Numbered from the stretch's first letter, positions 39,012 to 50,629 are shown. The stretch: 64,000 nt of DNA from Rhodanobacter lindaniclasticus (GCF_004799035.1 NZ_MWIO01000014.1:62001-126000), one strand, 5' to 3'. Numbers and translations are program-made. The notes: generated from the sequence alone by a model not told the origin.

Positions 39012-40259
39012 CTAACGGCCCAAGGCATCGGCCAGCTCGGCGCGGAGATCCGCCACATCCTCCACACCCACCGACAGACGCACCAGCCCATCACTGATAC
39101 CCAGCCGCTTGCGGTTGGCCGCGGGCACCGAGGCGTGGGTCATGATGGCGGGGTGCTCGATCAGGCTCTCGACGCCACCGAGCGACTCGGCCAGGGCAAA
39201 CAGCTCGCAACGCTCCAGCATGCGGCGGGCCTTTTTCAGGCCGCCCTTCACCTCGATGGTGACGATGCCGCCGAAGCCGTGCATCTGGCGCCTGGCCAGC
39301 GCGTGCTGGGGGTGGCTTTTCAGGCCGGGGTAGATCACGCGCTCGACGGCCGGGTGTTTCTGCAACCACGTGGCCAGTTCCAGCGCGCTGGTGCAGTGCT
39401 GGCGCATGCGCAGGTGCAGGGTCTTCAGGCCGCGCATGGCGAGGAAGGCGTCGAACGGGCCGGCCACGGCGCCCACCGAGTTCTGCAGGAAGGCCATCTG
39501 GGCGGCCAGTTCCTGATTGCCGGCAACCACGATGCCGCCGACCATGTCGGAGTGGCCGTTGATGTACTTGGTGGCCGAATGCAGCACCAGGTCGGCCCCG
39601 AATTCCAGCGGGCGCTGCACCATCGGCGAGCAGAACGTGTTGTCCACCACCAGGATCAGGCCGTGCTTCTTCGCGAACGCGGCGACCTTGGCCAGGTCGA
39701 CCAGCTTCAGCATCGGATTGGTCGGGGTTTCGGCCCAGATCATCCGCGTGTTCGGCTTCAGTGCCGCTTTCAGCGCCGCCGTGTCGTTCAGGTCGACGAA
39801 GCTGAAGTCCAGTCCGGCCGACCGCCGGCGCACCCGCTCGAACAGGCGGTAGGTGCCGCCGTAGAGGTCGTCCATCGCGATCACGTGGCTGCCCGAGTCG
39901 AGCAGATCCAGCACGGTCGCCGCCGCAGCCAGGCCGGAGCCGAACGCGAAACCGGCGACACCGCCTTCCAGATCTGCCACGCAGCGCTCATAAGCCATGC
40001 GGGTCGGGTTCTGCGTGCGCGAGTACTCGTAGCCCTTGTGCTTGCCCGGGCTTTCCTGCACGTAGGTGGAGGTAGCGTAGATCGGCGTCATGATGGCGCC
40101 GGTGCTGGGATCGGGATGCTGGCCAGCGTGGATCGCGCGTGTTCCGAGTCCGTGGGGGGCAACAGGCGTCTTCTTGGGCATGGCAGGCATCGCAGGCAGG
40201 GCGGCGCCGGCGAAGGCCGGTACCGCGTGAGGGATCGCGTATTGTAACCGCGCCGCCAT
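39012..40259 (-). CDS. metB: Cystathionine gamma-synthase/gamma-lyase family PLP enzyme
   Basis: A 415-residue Cys/Met-metabolism PLP enzyme. [19 protein letters not shown] opens the conserved core, [13 protein letters not shown] contributes PLP contacts and [16 protein letters not shown] carries the PLP lysine. Sequence alone does not separate cystathionine gamma-synthase (MetB) from gamma-lyase; with cystathionine beta-synthase at 47.3 kb the lyase of reverse transsulfuration is quite possible. The ATG at 40259 has AAGG 7 bases upstream, but gives 26 unconserved residues; MPKKTP at 40181 is an alternative with no ribosome site. In Xanthomonas this gene borders the LPS locus. Confidence 0.92.
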   Translation of the reverse strand: MAARLQYAIPHAVPAFAGAALPAMPAMPKKTPVAPHGLGTRAIHAGQHPDPSTGAIMTPIYATSTYVQESPGKHKGYEYSRTQNPTRMAYERCVADLEGGVAGFAFGSGLAAAATVLDLLDSGSHVIAMDDLYGGTYRLFERVRRRSAGLDFSFVDLNDTAALKAALKPNTRMIWAETPTNPMLKLVDLAKVAAFAKKHGLILVVDNTFCSPMVQRPLEFGADLVLHSATKYINGHSDMVGGIVVAGNQELAAQMAFLQNSVGAVAGPFDAFLAMRGLKTLHLRMRQHCTSALELATWLQKHPAVERVIYPGLKSHPQHALARRQMHGFGGIVTIEVKGGLKKARRMLERCELFALAESLGGVESLIEHPAIMTHASVPAANRKRLGISDGLVRLSVGVEDVADLRAELADALGR

Positions 40260-40266
40260 GGTTTGC

Positions 40267-40278
40267 CTTAACGTTAAG
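40267..40278. promoter_or_regulatory. 12-bp palindrome upstream of metB
   Basis: CTTAACGTTAAG is a perfect 12-bp palindrome 7 bases before the metB ATG, overlapping the ribosome site. Its ACGT core recalls a met box, but adjacent 8-mers match poorly, so the binding protein is unknown. Confidence 0.35.
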
Positions 40279-40369
40279 TGTTACCCGGCGGGTCGGCCCC
40301 GCGTCAGGTGCTGGCTGGCGCAATCCCCATGACACAATGATCACTTCCCTCCAAGGAAATGCATGCTTC

Positions 40370-41419
40370 ATGAAAACCCTGCTCGTCACCGGCGGCGCCG
40401 GCTTCATCGGCGCGAATTTCGTGCTGCAGGCGGTGGCCGACGGCTTGCGCGTGGTCAACCTGGACAAACTCACCTACGCCGGCAACCTCGACACGCTGGC
40501 CTCGTTGCATGGTGATGCGCATCACGTTTTCGTGCAGGGCGACATCGGCGACCGCGCCCTGGTGGCGCGGCTGCTGGCCGAACACCAGCCCGACGCCGTG
40601 GTGAACTTCGCCGCCGAATCGCATGTGGACCGCTCTATCGACGGCCCGGCCGAATTCGTGCAGACCAACGTGGTGGGCACGCTGGGCCTGCTGGAGTGCG
40701 CCCGCGACTACTGGCGCGGCCTCGACGGTGCCGTGCGCGACGGCTTCCGCTTCCTGCACGTCTCCACCGACGAGGTGTACGGCTCGCTCGGCGCCGAGGG
40801 CAGGTTCACCGAGTCCACACCGTACGCGCCGAACTCGCCGTATTCCGCCTCGAAGGCCGCCTCCGACCATCTGGTGCGCGCGTTCCACCATACCTACGGC
40901 CTGCCCACGCTCACCACCAACTGCTCGAACAACTACGGGCCGTACCAGTTCCCCGAGAAGCTCATTCCGCTGGTGATCGCCAAGGCGCTGGCCGGCGAGG
41001 TGCTGCCGGTCTACGGCGACGGCAGGAACATCCGCGACTGGCTGTTCGTGGGCGACCACTGCAGCGCGATCCGCCGCGTGCTCGACGCGGGCCGCATCGG
41101 CGAGACCTACAACGTGGGCGGCAACGCCGAGCGCGAGAACATCGCGGTGGTGAAGACGATCTGCGCCCTGCTCGACGCGCGCCGTCCGCTGGCCGATGGC
41201 CGCGCACGCGAATCGCTGATCACCTTCGTCAAGGATCGCCCCGGCCACGACCGCCGCTACGCGATCGATTCCTCCAAGCTGCAATGCGAGCTCGACTGGA
41301 AGCCGTCGCAGACCTTCGAAAGCGGCATCGCGCAGACGGTGGACTGGTACCTTGCCAACCAGTCGTGGGTGCAGCGCGTGCTGGACGGCAGCTACCGCAT
41401 GGAGAGGCTGGGCGCATGA
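40370..41419 (+). CDS. rmlB: dTDP-glucose 4,6-dehydratase
   Basis: A 349-residue extended SDR, second step of dTDP-L-rhamnose synthesis. [12 protein letters not shown] (8-19), [23 protein letters not shown], the catalytic [10 protein letters not shown] and [20 protein letters not shown] are all RmlB hallmarks. Length is typical. AAGGA lies about 11 bases before the ATG at 40370, a little far. It is first of a four-gene set with overlapping stops and starts (rmlB-A-C-D) followed by xanB. Divergent from metB, 110 bp between the starts. Confidence 0.97.
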   Translation: MKTLLVTGGAGFIGANFVLQAVADGLRVVNLDKLTYAGNLDTLASLHGDAHHVFVQGDIGDRALVARLLAEHQPDAVVNFAAESHVDRSIDGPAEFVQTNVVGTLGLLECARDYWRGLDGAVRDGFRFLHVSTDEVYGSLGAEGRFTESTPYAPNSPYSASKAASDHLVRAFHHTYGLPTLTTNCSNNYGPYQFPEKLIPLVIAKALAGEVLPVYGDGRNIRDWLFVGDHCSAIRRVLDAGRIGETYNVGGNAERENIAVVKTICALLDARRPLADGRARESLITFVKDRPGHDRRYAIDSSKLQCELDWKPSQTFESGIAQTVDWYLANQSWVQRVLDGSYRMERLGA

Positions 41420-42306
41420 GCAGTACGCAGAAAGGCATCATCCTCGCCGGCGGTTCCGGCACCCGGCTGCACCCGATCACCCGCGCGGTGAGCAAGCAGC
41501 TGCTGCCGGTGTACGACAAGCCGATGATCTACTACCCGCTGGCCACGCTGATGCTGGCCGGCATCCGCGAAGTGCTGGTGATCAACACCCCGCACGAGCA
41601 GGACATGTTCCGCCGCCTGCTCGGCGACGGCTCGCAGTGGGGGCTGGATATCCGCTACGCCGTGCAACCGTCTCCGGACGGCCTGGCGCAGGCCTTCACC
41701 ATCGGCCGCGACTTCGTCGACGGCAAGCCGAGCTGCCTGGTGCTGGGCGACAACATCTTCTACGGCCACGGCTTCACCGAGCGGCTCAAGCGCGCCGCCG
41801 CGCGCGAGCATGGCGCCACCGTGTTCGGCTACTGGGTGAAGGATCCCGAGCGCTACGGCGTGGCCGAGTTCGACGCGGCCGGCAAGGTAATCGGGCTGGA
41901 GGAAAAGCCGGCCCAACCTAAGTCACATTACGCCGTCACGGGCCTCTACTTCTACGATAACCGTGTGTGCGACTACGCCGCCTCGCTGAAACCCTCGCCG
42001 CGCGGCGAGCTGGAAATCACCGACCTCAACCGCTGCTATCTGGACGACGGCTCGCTGCACCTGGAGCAGCTCGGCCGCGGCTTCGCCTGGCTGGACACCG
42101 GCACACACGAGTCGTTGATGGAAGCGGGCAACTACATCGAGACGATCGAGAACCGCCAGGGCCTGAAGGTGTGTTGCCCGGAGGAGATTGCCTATCTCAA
42201 CGGCTGGATCAATGCCGAACAGTTGCTGGCGTTGGCCGCGCCACTGGCCAAGACCGGTTATGGCCAGTACCTGCAGCAGCTGACCCGACAAGGCCGCGTA
42301 CGATGA
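41416..42306 (+). CDS. rmlA: Glucose-1-phosphate thymidylyltransferase
   Basis: A 296-residue enzyme that makes dTDP-glucose from dTTP and glucose-1-P, first step to dTDP-L-rhamnose. [22 protein letters not shown] carries the pyrophosphorylase signature; here by pieces [11 protein letters not shown] (10-20) and [25 protein letters not shown] and GVAEFD are also typical. ATG at 41416 overlaps the rmlB stop (ATGA). Length matches E. coli RmlA (about 293). Confidence 0.97.
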   Translation: MSSTQKGIILAGGSGTRLHPITRAVSKQLLPVYDKPMIYYPLATLMLAGIREVLVINTPHEQDMFRRLLGDGSQWGLDIRYAVQPSPDGLAQAFTIGRDFVDGKPSCLVLGDNIFYGHGFTERLKRAAAREHGATVFGYWVKDPERYGVAEFDAAGKVIGLEEKPAQPKSHYAVTGLYFYDNRVCDYAASLKPSPRGELEITDLNRCYLDDGSLHLEQLGRGFAWLDTGTHESLMEAGNYIETIENRQGLKVCCPEEIAYLNGWINAEQLLALAAPLAKTGYGQYLQQLTRQGRVR

Positions 42307-42860
42307 AAGTGATCAAAACCGTGGTGTCAGGCGCGTTGATCATCGAACCGCAGGTATTCGGCGATGCGCGCGGTTTCTTCTACGAGAGCTACAACAAGGC
42401 CAAGTGGATCGAGGCCGGTATCGACGTCGATTTCGTGCAATCCAACGTGTCGCGCTCCGCGCGCGGCGTGCTGCGCGGCCTGCACTACCAGTGGCCGAAC
42501 CCGCAGGGCAAGCTGGTCAGCGTGCTGGAAGGCGAGGTCTACGACGTGGCGGTGGACATCCGCCGCGGCTCGCCCACCTTCGGGCAATCGGTGGGCGTGA
42601 TGCTCACCGCGGACAACCATCGCCACTTCTGGATACCGGAAGGCTTCGCCCACGGCTTCTGCGTGGTCTCCGACTTCGCCACCTTCACCTACCAGTGCAC
42701 CGCGCTGTACGACCCGAAGGCCGACGCCGGCATTCGCTGGAACGATGCGGCGCTGGCCATCGACTGGCCGGTCAGCGCGCCCTTGCTGTCGGACAAGGAC
42801 AGCAGGACACCGCTGCTCGCCGATGTACCGCCGGAACGGCTGCCGGTCTACACGCCGTGA
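42303..42860 (+). CDS. rmlC: dTDP-4-dehydrorhamnose 3,5-epimerase
   Basis: A 185-residue cupin epimerase, third step to dTDP-L-rhamnose. [18 protein letters not shown], the catalytic His in [34 protein letters not shown] and the Asp/Tyr region [20 protein letters not shown] are conserved. ATG overlaps the rmlA stop (ATGA). Length is as expected. Confidence 0.97.
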   Translation: MKVIKTVVSGALIIEPQVFGDARGFFYESYNKAKWIEAGIDVDFVQSNVSRSARGVLRGLHYQWPNPQGKLVSVLEGEVYDVAVDIRRGSPTFGQSVGVMLTADNHRHFWIPEGFAHGFCVVSDFATFTYQCTALYDPKADAGIRWNDAALAIDWPVSAPLLSDKDSRTPLLADVPPERLPVYTP

Positions 42861-43792
42861 AGTTCCTGCTGCTCGGTGCCAACGGCCAGCTGGGTCGTAC
42901 CTTCCTCGACCAGGGTGGTTTGGCCGCGCGTGGCGAGCTGGCCGCGACGTGCCGTGATGGCGTGTTGACGGCTGGGGGCCTCGGTGAGATCGCCGACCTG
43001 TCGGACCCCGCATCGCTCCCCACCCTGCTCGACCGCCTGCAGCCGGACGTGATCGTCAACGCCGCCGCCTACACTGCAGTCGATCGCGCCGAGCAGGAAG
43101 AAGCGCTGGCTACCCGCGTCAACGGCGAGGCAGTGGGCGTGCTCGGCAGCTGGGCGGCGGCGCACGGTGCGCTGATGATCCACTACTCCACGGACTACGT
43201 GTTCGATGGCCGGCAATCGCGGCCCTACGCGGTCGACGCGCCCGCCAACCCGCTCGGTGCCTACGGTCGCAGCAAGCTGGCCGGCGAACGGGCGCTGCAT
43301 GACAGCGGCGCCGATCATTTCATCTTCCGCACCGCGTGGGTCTACGCCGCGCACGGGCACAATTTCCTGCGCACCATGCTGCGCCTGGGCGTGGAGCGCG
43401 ACGAACTGCGGGTGGTGGCCGACCAGCACGGCGCGCCGACCGATACCGGCCTGATCGTGGACGGCACGCTCGCCGCACTGGACCGCTGGCTGTCGTCGGA
43501 TCGCGCGCAACGCGAAGTGCTCGTCGGCACGCATCACCTGGTCGCCAGTGGCGCAACGACCTGGCACGGTTTCGCCAGTGCGATTTTTGAGCAAGCCTCC
43601 GCGCTGGGTCTGCTGCCGCGGCAGCCACGCGTGACATCGATCACCAGTGCCGAGTTTCCCACCCCGGCCGTACGCCCGGCGTACTCGTTGCTGGATAATG
43701 GCAACTTTCAGCAGCACTTCGGCTTCACCCTGCCCGACTGGCGGCATGGCTTGCAGGACGTGATGCGCCGGCTCGCCGCCTCCGGGCACTGA
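42857..43792 (+). CDS. rmlD: dTDP-4-dehydrorhamnose reductase
   Basis: A 311-residue SDR that completes dTDP-L-rhamnose using NAD(P)H. FLLLGANGQLGRTF at the start, NAAAYTAVDRAEQEE, YSTDYVFDG, the catalytic YGRSKLAGE and FRTAWVY are standard. It begins with GTG at 42857, overlapping the rmlC stop (GTGA). The last gene of the rml set; xanB copy 2 follows after 14 bp, so one transcript probably makes both rhamnose and mannose donors. Confidence 0.96.
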   Translation: MKFLLLGANGQLGRTFLDQGGLAARGELAATCRDGVLTAGGLGEIADLSDPASLPTLLDRLQPDVIVNAAAYTAVDRAEQEEALATRVNGEAVGVLGSWAAAHGALMIHYSTDYVFDGRQSRPYAVDAPANPLGAYGRSKLAGERALHDSGADHFIFRTAWVYAAHGHNFLRTMLRLGVERDELRVVADQHGAPTDTGLIVDGTLAALDRWLSSDRAQREVLVGTHHLVASGATTWHGFASAIFEQASALGLLPRQPRVTSITSAEFPTPAVRPAYSLLDNGNFQQHFGFTLPDWRHGLQDVMRRLAASGH

Positions 43793-43806
43793 ACAAGGCC
43801 CCTCCC

Positions 43807-45219
43807 ATGTTGATCCCCCTCATCCTCAGCGGTGGCAGCGGCACCCGGTTGTGGCCGGTATCGCGCAGGAACCTGCCCAAGCAGTTCCTCGAGCTGGCCG
43901 GCAAGGGCACGCTGTTCCAGCAGGCCATCGCGCGCACCCGGCAACTGCCCGATATTGCCGCACCGATCGTGGTGGCCAGCGAGGATCACCGCTTCCTCGC
44001 CGCCGACCAGCTGCTGGAAGCGGGCATCGAGCACGCCTCCATCGTGCTGGAGCCGCTGGCCCGCAACACCGCGCCAGCGATCGCACTGGGCGCGCTGCAG
44101 GCGTTGCAGCACGATCCCGACGCCATCCTGCTGGTGCTCCCTGCCGACCACCTCATCGGCGACACCAACGCCTTCGTCGACGCCGTGCAGCAGGCGCTGC
44201 CGCTGGTCGCACAGGGCTGGCTGGTGACCTTCGGCATCCGCCCGGATCGCCCCGAAACCGGCTTCGGTTACATCCGGCGTGCCGAGGCGCTCGACGGCCA
44301 CGGCTTCCGCGTCGGGCAGTTCGTCGAGAAGCCCGATCTGGCCACCGCCGGGTCCTACCTCGCCGACGGCAGCTATGACTGGAACTCCGGCATGTTCCTG
44401 TTCCAGGCCTCGCGCTACCTGGAAGAACTCGCCGAGCACGCGCCGGCGATGCTGGCCGCAGTGCGCGAGGCGCACGCCAGGGCCTCGACCGACCTCGACT
44501 TCGTGCGCATCGACAGGGACGCGTTTGCGCGCGTGCCGGACAAATCGATCGACTACGCGGTGATGGAGAAGACCACGCGCGCCGCGGTCATTCCGGTCAG
44601 TTGCGGCTGGAGCGACATCGGTTCGTGGTCGGCGCTGTGGCTGACCGGCGACAAGGACGCCGACGGCAACCTGCGCGAAGGCGACACCCTGGCGGTGGAC
44701 ACGCACCATTCCCTGCTGCGCTCGCACGACCGCCATCTGCTCGCCACCGTCGGCGTCGACGACCTGATCGTGGTGACCACGCCGGACGCCACCCTGGTGG
44801 CGCACCGCGACGCCGCGCAGGACGTGAAGCAGATCGTCGAGCAACTGAAGGCCGCCGGTCGCAGCGAGCACTCGCTGCATCGCGTGGTGCACCGTCCGTG
44901 GGGCAACTACGATTCACTGGAAGCCGGCGAGCGGTTCCAAGTCAAGCGCATCCAGGTCAAGCCCGGCGCCTCGCTGAGCCTGCAGAAACACCACCACCGC
45001 GCCGAGCACTGGATCGTGGTCTCCGGCACCGCCGAGGTCACCTGCGACGACAAGGTGTTCCTGCTCGGCGAGAACCAGAGCACCTACATCCCGCTGGGCA
45101 GCAAGCACCGCCTGCGCAACCCCGGCAAGGTGGTGCTGGAGCTGATCGAGGTGCAATCCGGCAGTTATCTCGGCGAAGACGACATCGTGCGCTACGACGA
45201 TGTGTACGGCCGCGCCTGA
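43807..45219 (+). CDS. xanB: Mannose-1-phosphate guanylyltransferase / mannose-6-phosphate isomerase (copy 2)
   Basis: A 470-residue bifunctional ManC/XanB enzyme, paralogue of the gene at 22740. Both have the same length and align end to end without gaps, differing by scattered substitutions. ILSGGSGTRLWPVSRRNLPK (6-25) is the pyrophosphorylase motif, QFVEKPD the catalytic lysine region, and QKHHHRAEHWIVVSGTAEV the cupin isomerase. Placement directly after rmlD (14 bp) differs from copy 1, which lies inside the etfA-metB locus. One may serve exopolysaccharide and the other LPS; that is inference. Confidence 0.95.
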   Translation: MLIPLILSGGSGTRLWPVSRRNLPKQFLELAGKGTLFQQAIARTRQLPDIAAPIVVASEDHRFLAADQLLEAGIEHASIVLEPLARNTAPAIALGALQALQHDPDAILLVLPADHLIGDTNAFVDAVQQALPLVAQGWLVTFGIRPDRPETGFGYIRRAEALDGHGFRVGQFVEKPDLATAGSYLADGSYDWNSGMFLFQASRYLEELAEHAPAMLAAVREAHARASTDLDFVRIDRDAFARVPDKSIDYAVMEKTTRAAVIPVSCGWSDIGSWSALWLTGDKDADGNLREGDTLAVDTHHSLLRSHDRHLLATVGVDDLIVVTTPDATLVAHRDAAQDVKQIVEQLKAAGRSEHSLHRVVHRPWGNYDSLEAGERFQVKRIQVKPGASLSLQKHHHRAEHWIVVSGTAEVTCDDKVFLLGENQSTYIPLGSKHRLRNPGKVVLELIEVQSGSYLGEDDIVRYDDVYGRA

Positions 45220-45243
45220 GGCCGGACCTCCCTCACCGCAGCA

Positions 45244-45291
45244 GCCCGCCGGCGGGCGATGCCTTTCGTCAGGTGACGAGGAGCATCGCGC
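45244..45291. repeat. Degenerate REP-type inverted pair
   Basis: 45244-45262 reads GCCCGC-CG-GCGGGCGATGC, matching the inner part of the REP at 16103-16120 except for the central two bases. After 20 nt, GCATCGCGC (45283-45291) is an imperfect opposite half. Same family as the element between etfB and etfA, partly decayed. It lies after xanB copy 2 and could also help end that transcript. Confidence 0.6.
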
Positions 45292-45385
45292 ACGACCAAA
45301 GGAAATCCCTTGTGGACAGAGGCGATCCCGCAAAGAGCAGCCCGGCAGTTCCGTAATGCGCGTTCAAGCGCAAGGCGCGGGGAAC

Positions 45386-45404
45386 CGGCGGGCCATGCCC
45401 GCCG
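45386..45404 (-). terminator. Hairpin after glmS
   Basis: CGGCGGGC-CAT-GCCCGCCG, an 8-bp perfect stem with 3-nt loop, 6 bp after the glmS stop. No T-run. The same stem occurs after the amidase gene (7782-7798). Confidence 0.45.
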
Positions 45405-45410
45405 TACGTG

Positions 45411-47240
<1,830 letters not shown>

Positions 47241-47309
47241 GGGGCGAGCTTCCTTGGGTCGTGGCCCGGGTCGCCCCGGGCGCATTTCGAAAGTGCATGA
47301 TGCAGCAGG

Positions 47310-48680
47310 TCAATTCACCTTGCGGCGCAGCCAGTTCAGCAGGTCGATGCGGGTGATCAGGCCGAGGAAATCGTCGCCGTCGACCACGATCGCCACGTGG
47401 CCGCGCTCGAACACCGGCAGCAGCGACTCGATCGGCGAGCGCACGTCGAGCCGATGCAGGTCGGCGATCATCGCGGTGGACACCGGGTCGCGAAAGCGCG
47501 TCTCGTCGGCATGCACGTGCAGCAGCACGTCGGATTCGTCGACGATGCCGACCAGCTTGCGGCCGTCCATCACCGGCAGCTGCGACACGTCGTACAGCTT
47601 CATGCGGTTGTAGGCGGTGATCAGCAGCTCGTTGGGGCCGACCACCACGGTGTCGCGCTGGGCGAACGGGCGCAGCAGCAGGTCGCGCAGGTCGCCGTGC
47701 TGCTCGCGTTCGATGAAGCCGTTGTCGAGCATCCAGTAGTCGTTGTAGAGCTTGGACAGGTACTTGTTGCCGGTATCGCAGACCAGGGTCACCACGCGCT
47801 TCGGGCTGCTCTGCTCGCGGCAGTAGCGCAGCGCGGCGGCGACCAGGGTGCCGGTGGACGAGCCGCCCAGGATGCCTTCCTTCGCCAGCAGTTCGCGTGC
47901 GGTGAGGAAGCTCTCCTTGTCGGAGATCGCGTAGGCCTTCTTCACCCGGGTGAAGTCGCTGATCGAAGGCAGGAAGTCCTCGCCGATGCCTTCGACCATC
48001 CAGCTCGCCGACTTGGTCGAGAGCGTGCCCTCGTTGATGTACTGCGCCAGGATCGAGCCGACCGGGTCGGCCAGGATCAGCTCGGTCTGCGGCGAATGCT
48101 CGGCGAAGAACTTCGACAGGCCGCTGAGCGTGCCGGACGAGCCGCAACCGACCACCACGGCATCCACCTTGCCGTCCATCTGTTCGAGGATTTCCGGACC
48201 GGTGCTGGCGATGTGCGCAGCCGGGTTGTCGGGGTTGCCGAACTGGTTGATGAAGTAGGCGCCGGGCGTCTCGCGGGCGATCCGCTCGGCCATGTCCTGG
48301 TAGTACTCCGGATGGCCCTTGGCCACGTCGGAACGGGTCAGCACGACCTCGGCGCCCATCGCCTTCAGGTTGAAGATCTTCTCGCGGCTCATCTTGTCCG
48401 GCACCACCAGGATCAGGCGGTAGCCCTTCTGCTGCGCGACCAGGGCCAGGCCCAGGCCGGTGTTGCCGGCGGTGCCCTCGACCAGGATGTCGCCCGGGCG
48501 GATGCGGCCGTCCTTTTCGGCGCCCTCGATCATCGACAAGCCGATGCGGTCCTTGATCGAGCCGCCGGGGTTGGCGCTCTCGAGTTTCAGGAACAACTCG
48601 CACGCACCTGTATCGAGGCGTCGCGCGCGAACCATCGGGGTGTGTCCGATCAGTTCGAGGACACTCTGGTGAACCGTCAT
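47310..48680 (-). CDS. cbs: Cystathionine beta-synthase with CBS domain pair
   Basis: A 456-residue PLP enzyme forming cystathionine from serine and homocysteine (reverse transsulfuration). The PLP lysine is in NPGGSIKDRIGLSMIEGA, the phosphate loop in EGTAGNTGLGLALVA and the pocket in GCGSSGTLSGLSKFF. Residues about 340-456 hold two CBS domains (LYDVSQLPVMDGRKLVGIVD and a second ending ITRIDLLNW), which bind adenosyl ligands in relatives. The start at 48680 (MTVHQSV) is where homology begins. It precedes glmS with 69 bp between. Functionally it pairs with the metB-family gene at 39-40 kb. Confidence 0.92.
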   Translation of the reverse strand: MTVHQSVLELIGHTPMVRARRLDTGACELFLKLESANPGGSIKDRIGLSMIEGAEKDGRIRPGDILVEGTAGNTGLGLALVAQQKGYRLILVVPDKMSREKIFNLKAMGAEVVLTRSDVAKGHPEYYQDMAERIARETPGAYFINQFGNPDNPAAHIASTGPEILEQMDGKVDAVVVGCGSSGTLSGLSKFFAEHSPQTELILADPVGSILAQYINEGTLSTKSASWMVEGIGEDFLPSISDFTRVKKAYAISDKESFLTARELLAKEGILGGSSTGTLVAAALRYCREQSSPKRVVTLVCDTGNKYLSKLYNDYWMLDNGFIEREQHGDLRDLLLRPFAQRDTVVVGPNELLITAYNRMKLYDVSQLPVMDGRKLVGIVDESDVLLHVHADETRFRDPVSTAMIADLHRLDVRSPIESLLPVFERGHVAIVVDGDDFLGLITRIDLLNWLRRKVN

Positions 48681-48831
48681 GGGGGCTCCGTCGCTGGCGT
48701 GGCGGCATCGACGCAAAGCCGTGGCCGCAGAACCGCCATGATAACCGAGCCGCCGGATACGCTGCGGCCCCGGCAATCTTCCCGATGACTGTTCAGGGAA
48801 GACCCGGGGCCGCGCCAGCGAACCGCAAGCG

Positions 48832-49059
48832 TCAGTGGATGAGGTGCGCCCTGTCCGCCCACATGCGTTCAAGCCGCGCCTTGGCCAGCAATTTCTCCTT
48901 CTTCATGCCGGCGAGGGTGGCGTCGTCGATGGGAAGTACGCCGATATCGGCGTCGTGCACCTTGCTGTCGAGCTCCCGATGGTGCTGGTAAAGCCGGCGG
49001 AACTCCGCGTCCGCTTTCATCAATGCCTCGACATCATCACGCTGCTGGTTTTCGAACAT
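48832..49059 (-). CDS. YdcH family (DUF465) small protein
   Basis: A 75-residue, mostly helical protein of the YdcH/DUF465 family: EFRRLYQHHRELDSKVHDAD followed by a helix with MKKEKLLAKARLERMW (the K-K-E-K-L-x-x-K core). Function is unknown for the family. The ATG at 49059 has a near-perfect AGGAGG about 7 bases upstream, so the gene is clearly translated. It lies alone, 151 bp before cbs. Confidence 0.87.
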   Translation of the reverse strand: MFENQQRDDVEALMKADAEFRRLYQHHRELDSKVHDADIGVLPIDDATLAGMKKEKLLAKARLERMWADRAHLIH

Positions 49060-49403
49060 GATCCGACCTCCTGCGAGTGAACGGACGGTTGCCGCCACGC
49101 TGACGGCCCGCCGACAGCTGAACCGGCGCACACCCACGACCCACGCCGGTCAACCGGAACGCAGGTGGGGATCTGAACGTGGAATTTGCGCATGATTCAG
49201 GTCAGTAACCCCGGTGGCCTGGATGCCTCCCGGGGCTTTGACCCTACTCCGCCGATCAGGCCCGTGCAAGCCGCAGCGACGGTACCGGATCACACTTCGG
49301 CACGGGTATTAAATACCTGTCAAAACAGTGTTTTGCAGGCATTGGCCGGCGACCGGCCGCAGCCCGTGGAAGGTGCTGCGGCAAAGCGCCGCCCGACGCC
49401 GTT
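49060..49403. other. Gap upstream of the YdcH-family gene, with AT-rich dyads
   Basis: About 340 bp without a gene I can support. It contains two adjacent dyads, GGTATT-A-AATACC (49305-49317) and CAAAAC-AGT-GTTTTG (49321-49335), in an AT-rich island. On the minus strand TTGACA (49319-49324) and TATTTAAT lie here. It may hold the promoter of the YdcH-family gene, or a regulator site or the 3' hairpin of the coiled-coil gene ending at 49404. Confidence 0.35.
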
Positions 49404-50063
49404 TCAGTGCGTCGCGGGGTGCTTGCGGGCGGGCTTTTTCTCCTCGACGGGGGCCGGCGGCGGGGTGTTGCCGTCGTCCATCTGCGCACGCATCGCCTTG
49501 GCTGCCTGCGCGGCCAGCGCCGCCTCGCGACGAGCCGCCCGCGCCACCTTGCTCTGCGCCGCGGCCAGCTTCTTCGCCCGCTCGGCTTCGGCCCGCGCCT
49601 GCTCGGCCTGCTGCGAGTATTCGACGCCCTGCTGCTGCAGGCGCGCGGCCTCTTCCTGCGCCAACTGGTTCTGCAGGCGCTGGCGGGCCAGCTCCAGTCG
49701 GGCCATGTCGGCTTCGCGGCGGCTGTTGGCCAGCAGGATCTGGTCGTGTTCGCGATCGAGCTGGTTCAACTTGACCTGGGCGTCCTGCAACTGCGCCGCG
49801 CTCTTGGCCAGGTCGACCCGGCGCTCGGCCAGGTACAAGGCATGCGGCCGGTCGCCGCGCCCAGCCTCCTCCAGCGTGCGGATCGCCTCGCGAGCTCGCG
49901 CCTGTTCGGACAGCGCGTAATGGCCGAGGCCGGGATCGTTGGCGAGCTGGTCCAGGCTGCCGCGCAGGCGGTTGATGTCGATGTCGTCTTGGCGTGCGTG
50001 GGCCGCACCGACCAGGGCCAGCGCCAGGCCGGCACCGGCGAGCACTTTGGCTAGGCGTTTCAT
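49404..50063 (-). CDS. Periplasmic coiled-coil protein (signal peptide, Ala/Gln/Arg-rich)
   Basis: A 219-residue secreted protein. Signal peptide at 1-23 (LAGAGLALALVGAAHA, cleavage after AHA), then helical sequence with conserved-looking RLRGSLDQLANDPGLGHYA and REAIRTLEEAG, a long Ala/Gln/Arg coiled coil (about 95-185) and a Pro/Lys tail. It resembles proteins that accompany DUF4398/OmpA-type lipoproteins in xanthomonads, perhaps acting in envelope anchoring. The ATG overlaps the stop of the upstream lipoprotein gene by 4 bp (ATGA), so the two are coupled and likely work together. No catalytic motif is seen. Confidence 0.75.
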   Translation of the reverse strand: MKRLAKVLAGAGLALALVGAAHARQDDIDINRLRGSLDQLANDPGLGHYALSEQARAREAIRTLEEAGRGDRPHALYLAERRVDLAKSAAQLQDAQVKLNQLDREHDQILLANSRREADMARLELARQRLQNQLAQEEAARLQQQGVEYSQQAEQARAEAERAKKLAAAQSKVARAARREAALAAQAAKAMRAQMDDGNTPPPAPVEEKKPARKHPATH

Positions 50064-50629
50064 GGCTGGCCTCCCGGAATGCCGCTGCTGGCGGCCGGCG
50101 CGGGGTTGTCGGTCGGCACGCCATCGACCGGCGCGGACAGCACCGAGGCCGAAGGTGCGGGCATGTCGCCCACCGGCAAGGGGGCGGACGAGTCGGCCGC
50201 CGGTGCCGGCACCGCCTGTTCCATCTGCTGCTGTCGGGCGGCCAGCTGCTCGCCTTCGTTGCGCAGGCGGGTGTTTTCCTGCAGCTTGCCCTGTATCTCT
50301 GCCCGGGCCGCGCCCAACCGCGCCTTGACCCGCGCCAGCTCAGCATCGGCGCCGGATTCCTCGGCCAGGTTCGCGGCATCGGCGAACTTGCGCGTCTCCA
50401 TGGCCGCCTGCGCCTGCTGGAACTTGTCCTGCGCGAAGCCCAGGTCGACCGGTGCGTAATCCGCGGCACCGGCGTCCCGGGCAGCCTGCAGCTGGTACTG
50501 GGCCAGGTTCATCGCGTCATTCGGGGGCGGCGCCGTGGCGCAACCGGCCACGGCCAGGGTCAGCGCCAGCGTCGCGACCGCCGCGCGCATGCGGCGTGCG
50601 GACACGGCCGGTGGGGAAAAGAAGTACAT
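50060..50629 (-). CDS. DUF4398-like lipoprotein
   Basis: A 189-residue lipoprotein. The lipobox LAVAGC follows a hydrophobic segment (TLALTL), so the mature protein begins at Cys. The next part (NDAMNLAQYQLQAARDAGA ... DLGFAQDKFQQAQAAMETRKF) matches the helical DUF4398 pattern, and a Pro/Ala/Ser-rich tail follows. The start at 50629 is chosen because AGGA lies 5 bases upstream; MRAAVAT at 50590 would also give a good signal peptide but has no ribosome site. It faces away from pilU, with 84 bp between the two starts. Confidence 0.75.
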   Translation of the reverse strand: MYFFSPPAVSARRMRAAVATLALTLAVAGCATAPPPNDAMNLAQYQLQAARDAGAADYAPVDLGFAQDKFQQAQAAMETRKFADAANLAEESGADAELARVKARLGAARAEIQGKLQENTRLRNEGEQLAARQQQMEQAVPAPAADSSAPLPVGDMPAPSASVLSAPVDGVPTDNPAPAASSGIPGGQP

